Shown: in pieces, positions 15,327 to 21,240 of the stretch | Layout of the letters: the number at the start of each line of letters is the position of its first letter | Numbering within the stretch: position 1 is the first letter of the stretch | Virus record (IMG/VR): IMGVR_UViG_3300027631_000160 | Location: 1-21,240 of that record | Source of the DNA: a virus | Length of the DNA: 21,240 bases | Direction: 5' to 3' (one strand) | Position numbers and translations under genes: made by a program | Notes under the pieces: model-generated | What the model saw: the letters and a program-made list of their open reading frames with translations, nothing else | Database searches by the model: none | What the model was told of the DNA's origin: nothing

Positions 15327-18300
15327 ATGGTTGGAACATTAATCGTTGCAGCAGCGGCTGGAACCACAGCAGCGGGTGTTGCAGCGTCTTTCGCATTAAC
15401 TGCTGCGGCCTTTGCTGTTAATTTTGCGGTGTCAATGATTGTCACTAGGATGTTTGGTGACAATCCTGAAAATCAACAAGACATGGGTGTGCGCCAGCAA
15501 GTGCCACCAAGCTCTGTCAATGCCATTCCTATCGTCTATGGCGATGCCTCTATGGGCGGTACATTTGTTGATGCGGTGCTGACAACAGACCAAAAGACAA
15601 TGTATTATGTATTGGCTATTTCTAGCATCAGTTCTGCCAATGCAGCATTAGGTACAAGTGCTGGCATATTAAATTACGACACGACAAAAATGTATTATGG
15701 CGACCGCCTAATTACTTTTGACGGAACAGACCTAACCAAAGTTGTTAGCCTGACAGACGAAGCTGGCAATGTCGATACTAAGATTAGTGGCAATCTTTAT
15801 ATTAATCTTTACAAGTCTTCAAGTGCTGGCGTAATTACATCTACGAATGGAGCCGCAGCACCTAGTACAGTAATGGGCGGCTCTGACATTGCTGTTGGTC
15901 AAAGATGGACAGGCACAAGGCAGATGAACAATTTGGCGTTTGCCATTGTTAAACTTGTCTATAACCGTGATGCCGATACAACTCAACTTAGCCCAATTAC
16001 ATTTAATATAAGCCACTATCCAAATGGCGCAAGCGTTGCAAAGCCCGGTGATGTTTGGCTTGATTACATTACCAACCAAGAGTATGGCGGTGCTGTAGGC
16101 TGGCTACCTGATGGCTCATTTAGTGCCTCCTTTGTGGATACAACTTGTGTTGCACCATTAAACACTTATTCTGACCAAACAATCAGTTACACGCCGGCTG
16201 GTGGTGGCGCTTCCGTCACTCAGGCCCGTTACCGTATTAATGGCGTATTGGATGCCGGTCAATCAGTTCTAAGTAATCTTGACCGCATTATGTCTGCCTG
16301 TGATTCATGGATGACATACAACGCTGCTTTGGGTCAGTGGTCTGTAGTTATTAATAAAGCAGAAACAACTGCCTATGCATTTAATGATGACAATATTATT
16401 GGTGAAATTCGCGTCAGTGCTACAGACATTACTTCTTCTATTAATCAAGTAGAGGCAAGGTTTCCATTTAAATCAAATCGTGACCAAGCTGCGTTTGTTA
16501 ACTTGGAAACTCCTTACGCTTTGCTTTATCCAAATGAGCCGGTTAACAAGTATTCCATTACTTATGACTTGGTTAATGATTCTGTGCAAGCGCAATACCT
16601 TGCCAATCGTTTGCTTGAGCAAGCCCGTGAGGATTTGATTGTCAGCTTCAGTACAACATACTACGGCATTCAAGTTGATGCCGGTACTGTTGTTAGTGTT
16701 ACCAATGCTGACTACGGATGGACTAATAAGTTGTTCCGTGTGATGAAAGTAAACGAAGCTTCATTGCCTGATGGCTCTCTTGGCGCAAAGCTTGAACTCA
16801 ATGAGTACAACGCACAAGTCTATGATGATGCAAGCATTACTCAGTTTACACCGGCTCCTAATTCTGGACTGCCATCAGTAAGCTACTTTTCGCCACTAGC
16901 TGCTCCTACAGTTACTGGTTTTCCAACAGCGACTATTCCATATATTGATGTTCAGGTATTTATTCCGACAACAGGCCGTGTTACTTTTGGTAGTTTGTTT
17001 TGGACAACTAGCGCAACTCCAACATCAACCGATTGGAAATTGGTTACAACGGCTACAACAACAAACAATGAACCTGTCACAAACGGAACCTATTACACAT
17101 TTGCCAACATTACATTAAACACTGGCACTTACTATTTTGCCTACAATGTTGGTAATGACATAACTACTTCCATATTAAGCCCAATCAGTGCGGCTCTTGT
17201 TTGGAACCCTGTTACAGGGGCTGGTGCTACAGGCCCAACTGGACCAACGGGAATTACTGGTGCAACTGGTTCAGGAATCAATACAGCTACTGTTTATTTG
17301 TATAACAAAAACACAACAACAACACCCCCTGCGTTGTTTAGCGGAACTTTTACATACACATTTGCAACTGGAATTTTAAGTGGCGGTACATTAAACGGAT
17401 GGGCGCAAACACCGCCATCAATAGCGGCGGGTGAGTTTTTGTTTTTGTCATTAGCTACAGCGTCAAGCTCATCTGCTACAGATACAATTCCAACAGCGGA
17501 ATTTTCAACGCCGGAAGTTATTAGTGGCACAGGAACAAATGGGACAAATGGCGCTAATACTGCAATTGTTTCGTTGTTTAACAAAAACACTAGCGCAGTA
17601 ACACCCCCGACAACATTCAGCGGAACATTTACTTATACATTTTCAACAGCCGTATTAAGCGGTGGAACATTGAATAGTTGGTCGCAATCTGTTCCTAACC
17701 TTGCATCAGGCGAATATTTATGGCAACGACAAGCGACCGCATTTTCAAGCGCGGCAACAGATACGATTGCGGCAACTGAATTTAGTAGCGCAGTAGTAGT
17801 TGGTGCGGCGGGTGCAACTGGCGCGACAGGCGGTAGCGGTGATTCTGTAGATATTGTTTTTAAGCGTTCAGCAACGCAACCCGCGACACCCTCGCCATCA
17901 ATAGGAACGCCCGCAACATGGTATTCTGATATCAATTCAGTACCCGCAGGGTCTGACCCAATTTGGTCAGCAATTGGAACAAATACTGGAACTGGTACAA
18001 ATTACACATGGCAAACACCAGTTTTAATTGAAGGTCAAAACGGAACAGATGGGTTATCTGTAGCTGAACTTTTAATTTATATTAGGGCTACATCTACACC
18101 GGCTACACCAACCGGAGGTAGTTATAACTTCACAACTCAAACATTAACTGCACCGTCTGGTTGGTATTCTTATGTGCCTACAGGAACAGACCCAGTTTAT
18201 ACATCACGAAGCGTAGCATCCATAACGGGTACAACCGGCATAGATTCTGTTTTAACTTGGACTGCTCCAACGCTTAGTTTTCAAAACGGAGTTACAGGAC

Positions 18301-19964
18301 CTACTGGAGTTACAGGATCAACAGGACCAACTGGAGCAAGTATTACAGGTCCCACAGGACAAACTGGATACCAAGTCGCTCGCCCTGCGGTTTACCAATG
18401 GGGGTTATCAACTCCTTCTATTTCAGGTGCATCAACATATTATTGGTCATCAGGTATTTATGCTGGTCCCGGAGGTGGATGGTCAACAACAATTACAGCA
18501 GCGCCAAGTGCGGGATTTATTCTTTATACCGCAACCGCAACTGTTACTGATTTAGCAACTGCAACAAGTACAGCATTTAGTTGGACAACAGCAAGTATTG
18601 TTGTTTCAGGATATGCCGGAACAAATGGCGCTACAGGACCAACAGGCGGCGCGGGTGTGACAGGACCTACAGGCGGGTCAGGTGCATCCTCAAGAATTAT
18701 GTTTGCTCGAATTGCAAGCAATCCTGTGCCGGTATCAGGAACAGTAACAGTAGCGGGTGACAATCGACCAACAGGCGCAGAAGGTGGCGCAGTTTGGGGC
18801 GCGGCATTTAATGTGACATGGTACGCCAATGACCCTGATCCATCTAGCAACAACTCTTTATATCAAGCCGATGGTATTTATAATAGCTATACAACCTCTT
18901 GGTCAACGCCTTATATTTCTGCATTAAAAGTTGGCGCGCTGTCCGCTGTTTCTACTAACACTGGAAGCTTAACGGTTAGTGGAACTTTGCAATCTAACAC
19001 CGCCACAATCAGTGGCACAACCATGACCGGTTCGGGTGGTGTACTCTATGCAAGCGGAAATTTTGCGTTTGGTAATAGCACTACAAACATTACATACAAC
19101 GGTGCAACAATTACTTTGAATGGTCAAGTTGTTGCGGCATCCAATTTGAATGTTGCTAATTTGCAAGCTGTTTCTGCAAATACTGGGAGTTTGACTGTTA
19201 GTGGAACTATGACTGCGGGAACTGCTGCAATTAGCGGTTCAACTTTTAGTGGCTCCGGTGTTGTTATTTACAGTACAGGAAAATTTGGTGCTGGCAATAC
19301 AACTAATAACATTGTTTGGGACAATTCATCTTTAAACATTAAAGGCGATATAAGTGGCGCATCAAATGTTGAAATCACCGGTAAATTATCTTTAACAGGA
19401 AGTGGTAATGTAATTTCTGGTTATTCTGTAAGCCAATACATATATAGCTCTGCTACTTATGCTTGTATTTATGCAAATAACACAGCTAATGCACCAGCGG
19501 CAACTTTTTATACCGGCAATTCAAGAACTATTTATGCCCAGAACATTGCAACATTTAGCGGTAACTCAGCAATAGTTGGAGACAACCTTGGTAACGGTCC
19601 GGGTGTGCAAGCCACTTCTAATACAGGAACTGCTTTAATTGCTTATTCGTCTTCAGGTGGTGCATTTAATTGTCAAGGCACAATGGCGATTACAAGCAGC
19701 ACTTTGGTTACAAACTTAAATGCAAATTATTTGCAGGGTAATCTTGCAAGTGCCTTTGTAACAAGCACTTCAGGAGATGCTTATTCTGCAAATAGATTAA
19801 ATGGTTCTGCGGGTACAAATGTATTAAGATTTGTTCAAGGAACTGTTTCAGGAGCAGCAACAGCAAATTTTGTTGGAACAAACAAACCCGGAAGTACATC
19901 ATCAAATGTTTGGATTGAAATAACAATTGATGGGTCAACCTTTTACATTCCCGTATGGAGTTAA
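15327..19964 (+). CDS. J-like tail tip protein fused to a collagen-linked fibre
   Basis: A 1545-residue receptor-recognition protein. Residues 1-45 are alanine-rich and hydrophobic, resembling a membrane-inserting segment; about 55-510 match the lambda gpJ hub region (PPSSVNAIPIVYGDA..., RINGVLDAGQSVLSNLDRIMSACDSWM, DAGTVVSVTNADYG). A fibronectin-like domain is at about 529-625. Then come modules split by collagen-like Gly-X-Y runs: near 630-650; a tandem pair of about 88-residue domains (651-740 and 742-828, each starting xNTAxVxLxNKNT); further domains; and longer GPTG runs near 988-1015 and 1098-1120. About 1200-1345 holds two copies of a VSxNTGSLTVSGT repeat, like the J C-terminal domain. 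The final 200 residues end in WIEITIDGSTFYIPVWS, probably the tip. AAGGA precedes ATG 15327. Confidence 0.9.
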   Translation: MVGTLIVAAAAGTTAAGVAASFALTAAAFAVNFAVSMIVTRMFGDNPENQQDMGVRQQVPPSSVNAIPIVYGDASMGGTFVDAVLTTDQKTMYYVLAISSISSANAALGTSAGILNYDTTKMYYGDRLITFDGTDLTKVVSLTDEAGNVDTKISGNLYINLYKSSSAGVITSTNGAAAPSTVMGGSDIAVGQRWTGTRQMNNLAFAIVKLVYNRDADTTQLSPITFNISHYPNGASVAKPGDVWLDYITNQEYGGAVGWLPDGSFSASFVDTTCVAPLNTYSDQTISYTPAGGGASVTQARYRINGVLDAGQSVLSNLDRIMSACDSWMTYNAALGQWSVVINKAETTAYAFNDDNIIGEIRVSATDITSSINQVEARFPFKSNRDQAAFVNLETPYALLYPNEPVNKYSITYDLVNDSVQAQYLANRLLEQAREDLIVSFSTTYYGIQVDAGTVVSVTNADYGWTNKLFRVMKVNEASLPDGSLGAKLELNEYNAQVYDDASITQFTPAPNSGLPSVSYFSPLAAPTVTGFPTATIPYIDVQVFIPTTGRVTFGSLFWTTSATPTSTDWKLVTTATTTNNEPVTNGTYYTFANITLNTGTYYFAYNVGNDITTSILSPISAALVWNPVTGAGATGPTGPTGITGATGSGINTATVYLYNKNTTTTPPALFSGTFTYTFATGILSGGTLNGWAQTPPSIAAGEFLFLSLATASSSSATDTIPTAEFSTPEVISGTGTNGTNGANTAIVSLFNKNTSAVTPPTTFSGTFTYTFSTAVLSGGTLNSWSQSVPNLASGEYLWQRQATAFSSAATDTIAATEFSSAVVVGAAGATGATGGSGDSVDIVFKRSATQPATPSPSIGTPATWYSDINSVPAGSDPIWSAIGTNTGTGTNYTWQTPVLIEGQNGTDGLSVAELLIYIRATSTPATPTGGSYNFTTQTLTAPSGWYSYVPTGTDPVYTSRSVASITGTTGIDSVLTWTAPTLSFQNGVTGPTGVTGSTGPTGASITGPTGQTGYQVARPAVYQWGLSTPSISGASTYYWSSGIYAGPGGGWSTTITAAPSAGFILYTATATVTDLATATSTAFSWTTASIVVSGYAGTNGATGPTGGAGVTGPTGGSGASSRIMFARIASNPVPVSGTVTVAGDNRPTGAEGGAVWGAAFNVTWYANDPDPSSNNSLYQADGIYNSYTTSWSTPYISALKVGALSAVSTNTGSLTVSGTLQSNTATISGTTMTGSGGVLYASGNFAFGNSTTNITYNGATITLNGQVVAASNLNVANLQAVSANTGSLTVSGTMTAGTAAISGSTFSGSGVVIYSTGKFGAGNTTNNIVWDNSSLNIKGDISGASNVEITGKLSLTGSGNVISGYSVSQYIYSSATYACIYANNTANAPAATFYTGNSRTIYAQNIATFSGNSAIVGDNLGNGPGVQATSNTGTALIAYSSSGGAFNCQGTMAITSSTLVTNLNANYLQGNLASAFVTSTSGDAYSANRLNGSAGTNVLRFVQGTVSGAATANFVGTNKPGSTSSNVWIEITIDGSTFYIPVWS
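17278..17810 (+). repeat. Tandem duplicated fibre domain (two copies)
   Basis: Two copies of an 88-90 residue module lie head to tail, separated by a short GTNGTNG linker. Shared text includes LxNKNT, TPPxxFSGTFTYTF, LSGGTLN, and then ATDTI and EFSxxxV. Many synonymous bases differ (for example TTTAGCGGAACTTTTACATA against TTCAGCGGAACATTTACTTA), so it is not a recent duplication. Confidence 0.8.
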
Positions 19965-19967
19965 ATT

Positions 19968-20243
19968 ATGCCAAGACAATCAAATATCCCCGCAATTCAA
20001 GTTTTAGAAGAAATTCAATCCTTGCATGAATTTCCTGACCAAAAACGCATTGATGTCACAATTGGAGTGACTGATGCCAATGGCGTTTATATTGTTCCTC
20101 AATTGTTCAAAACCTATGAAATTAGGGATGAAATGTATGACGAACTGAATTCAGAAGGTCCGTCATGGAACTCGTCTAAGCCTAAAGGAACTTATTTCAA
20201 TGAAGATTTGTGGCATTTCATTGATATACTGAGACAAGCTTGA
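19968..20243 (+). CDS. Small protein of unknown function after the fibre
   Basis: A 91-residue protein four bases after the fibre stop. It has an amphipathic helix (AIQVLEEIQSLHEF), beta strands (RIDVTIGVTDANGVYIVPQ) and an acidic C-terminal half with 'WHFIDILRQ'. I recognise no family. Small proteins directly after a fibre gene often help fibre folding or attachment, so that is the simplest guess, but it is drawn from position only. The ribosome site is weak. Its last codons contain a promoter-like sequence for the next gene. Confidence 0.65.
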   Translation: MPRQSNIPAIQVLEEIQSLHEFPDQKRIDVTIGVTDANGVYIVPQLFKTYEIRDEMYDELNSEGPSWNSSKPKGTYFNEDLWHFIDILRQA

Positions 20244-20249
20244 TAAAAT
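20221..20249 (+). promoter_or_regulatory. Candidate sigma70-type promoter
   Basis: TTGATA (20221-20226) and TAAAAT (20244-20249) are each one base from consensus and separated by exactly 17 bases. The pair straddles the stop of the 19968 gene and would start RNA near 20256, giving a leader of about 60 bases before ATG 20316. AT-rich DNA yields such matches by chance, so this is a candidate only. Confidence 0.35.
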
Positions 20250-20261
20250 AGCAAAAAATAA

Positions 20262-20315
20262 GACAGCAATGGCCCGCGAGTGCGCGGTTGTTCGACCTGA
20301 GTACAGGGAACTGTC
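20262..20315 (+). promoter_or_regulatory. Structured leader before the 20316 gene
   Basis: In the 72-base gap a GC-rich hairpin CCGCG/CGCGG (20274-20278 with 20283-20287) stands out from AT-rich surroundings and may extend by CAA/TTG. GACAG (20262-20266) can pair with CTGTC (20311-20315), closing a domain just before the ATG. ACAG at 20303-20306 competes for the same CTGT, forming a small hairpin that shows or hides the AGGGA ribosome site. Pairings are seen; function is inference. Confidence 0.3.
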
Positions 20316-20801
20316 ATGGCGATATTTAATAAAAACACATTAGCGCAAGTTAATGGTTTTGATAATCCAATACTGGCGGGAGAGCTAGTCTGGAATCAAC
20401 AAACATACTGGAATCTTACATTCCAAACCCCGACAGGCTCAGATATTAATTTGAGTGGTGTCACCATCAATGCACAAATTGTTCGCCGGCAATTGTCAAA
20501 CATAATTGACACTCGCAATGGCTTGACATTTGACATTTCTAATTACACCCCAACGCCTCCATCAATTCCTTTAACCGTTACAAACATTGATCCGGTAACT
20601 GGAACTTTCACATTGGTTATTAATTCCGCTGCTTGGAGCTTAATGTCAAGTGACCCTGAACTGAAAATCGATGCTCAAAATTGCGTTGGTTATTCTGGTC
20701 GAGTAAAAGTTAGCTTTCCCGCTGTGGGAGCTACACCGGCAGATGATTTAATTATTTTTCTCCTATTTTTAATCCGTTCTGATGGAGTTATTGTTCTATG
20801 A
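20316..20801 (+). CDS. Beta-rich tail accessory protein (BppU-like start)
   Basis: A 161-residue protein with alternating strands. The opening ILAGELVWNQQTYWNLTFQTPTG and SDINLSGVTINAQIVRR is the pattern of N-terminal beta-sandwich domains in phage baseplate-upper (BppU-like) and related attachment proteins, in which 'GD...LTF.....G...DLTG.....Q.R' repeats. A second strand pair (VTNIDPVTGTFTLVIN) and a hydrophobic end (DLIIFLLFLIRSDGVIVL) follow. It would link the fibre downstream to the virion. It has its own AGGGA ribosome site and overlaps the next gene by four bases. Confidence 0.5.
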   Translation: MAIFNKNTLAQVNGFDNPILAGELVWNQQTYWNLTFQTPTGSDINLSGVTINAQIVRRQLSNIIDTRNGLTFDISNYTPTPPSIPLTVTNIDPVTGTFTLVINSAAWSLMSSDPELKIDAQNCVGYSGRVKVSFPAVGATPADDLIIFLLFLIRSDGVIVL

Positions 20802-21240
20802 CATCCGTATCCGTAAACACAGGCAGTAACATCATCCTCAAAGTTGACCGTGGAGTTGCTGGCCCTACTGGTCCAACTGGAGCTTATGGCGGTCCAACCG
20901 GCCCCACTGGCCCTACAGGCGCACAAGGTCAAGGTATTGCTTTAAAGGGTTCTGTTGCTACTGTTGGCGATTTACCCCCAACAGGCAATGTTGTTGGTGA
21001 CTCATATATTGTTCAATCTAACGGTCATTTGTATACATGGTCTGGAACAACTTGGGTTGATGATGGTGCATTTGTTGGCCCTACTGGCGCACAAGGACCT
21101 ACCGGCTCTACAGGCGCACAAGGCAATACAGGCCCAACTGGAGCAGCATCTACAGTGGCTGGTCCTACAGGTCCATTAGGTATTCCCGGCCCCACAGGTC
21201 CTACGGGAGCAGCCTCTACAGTTGCCGGACCTACAGGTGT
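20798..21240 (+). CDS. Collagen-like tail fibre protein, cut by the window end
   Basis: The gene starts in an ATGA overlap at 20798 and is open to the end of the window, giving at least 147 residues. After a short start (MTSVSVNTGSNIILKVDRG) comes a Gly-Pro-Thr triplet run. Next is a compact domain, IALKGSVATVGDLPP followed by TGNVVGDSYIVQSNGHLYTW and then WVDDGAF, a module common in phage fibres and often placed between collagen-like segments. More triplets follow, with two GAASTVAGPTG units. Collagen-like runs form trimeric rods, so this is probably a side or tail fibre whose host-binding end lies past the window. The triplets resemble those of the 15327 gene. Confidence 0.8.
   Translation, partial: MTSVSVNTGSNIILKVDRGVAGPTGPTGAYGGPTGPTGPTGAQGQGIALKGSVATVGDLPPTGNVVGDSYIVQSNGHLYTWSGTTWVDDGAFVGPTGAQGPTGSTGAQGNTGPTGAASTVAGPTGPLGIPGPTGPTGAASTVAGPTG

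Noticed and set aside
17294-18853. Long reverse-strand open frames in the fibre gene
   Set aside because: They are shadows of the Gly-Pro-Thr coding repeats on the + strand and translate to low-complexity Pro-Val-Ala text.
20262-20315. A tRNA gene in the gap before 20316
   Set aside because: A TTCGACC stretch looks like a T arm, but there is no acceptor stem or anticodon arm of the right size.
19360-21240. Variable and template repeats of a diversity-generating retroelement at the fibre ends
   Set aside because: No reverse transcriptase and no matching template repeat are visible in the window; the repeats are ordinary collagen-like triplets.
1-21240. CRISPR arrays, insertion sequences, integrases or defence genes
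   Set aside because: I saw no regular repeat-spacer pattern, no transposase and no terminal inverted repeats; the window is wholly structural phage genes.

Overview
The window is the packaging, head and tail half of a tailed bacteriophage (Caudoviricetes) or a prophage of one. Every credible gene is on the + strand, packed end to end with many 1-4 base ATGA or TAATG overlaps. No integrase, replication, lysis or host gene is visible. The order and the families (HK97-type terminase, portal, S78-type protease, HK97-fold capsid, lambda-type tail chaperone frameshift, tape measure, J-like tip protein) point to a siphovirus with a long non-contractile tail and probably a Gram-negative host. Base composition is moderate to slightly AT-rich. 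The host cannot be named from this sequence alone.

Layout. 1-163: leader with hairpins and possibly the end of an upstream gene. 164-2192: small and large terminase subunits. 2217-4539: portal, a possible small ORF with RNA structure, and the prohead protease. 4542-6976: two paralogous HK97-fold capsid genes separated by a terminator-like hairpin; only the first carries an N-terminal scaffold-like (delta) segment. 6980-8420: connector, head-tail adaptor and probable tail terminator. 8454-9485: two paralogous tail tube genes. 9482-9925: two small unknown genes. 9935-10740: tail chaperone G and its -1 frameshift extension GT, with an A AAA AAC slippery site. 10742-11233: HK97 gp10-like protein in an unusual place. 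11233-13641: tape measure protein. 13638-15324: two tail tip or hub proteins and a GNAT-like acetyltransferase. 15327-19964: a 1545-residue J-like tip protein fused to a modular fibre with collagen-like linkers. 19968-21240: a small unknown gene, a candidate promoter with a structured leader, a beta-rich probable accessory tail protein, and the start of a second collagen-like fibre that runs off the window.

How it works together. Terminase packages DNA through the portal into a procapsid built from the delta-domain capsid protein and trimmed by the protease. Connector, adaptor and terminator join the head to a tail whose tube is made from one or both tube paralogs, polymerised on the tape measure with the help of G and GT. 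The tip complex and fibres recognise the host.

The most interesting signals are the parallel duplication of the two most abundant virion proteins (capsid and tail tube), the second capsid protein that looks 'pre-trimmed' and sits behind an intercapsid terminator, the acetyltransferase lodged in the tail tip operon where a cell-wall peptidase is often found, and two candidate RNA regulatory elements, upstream of the protease and upstream of the 20316 gene.
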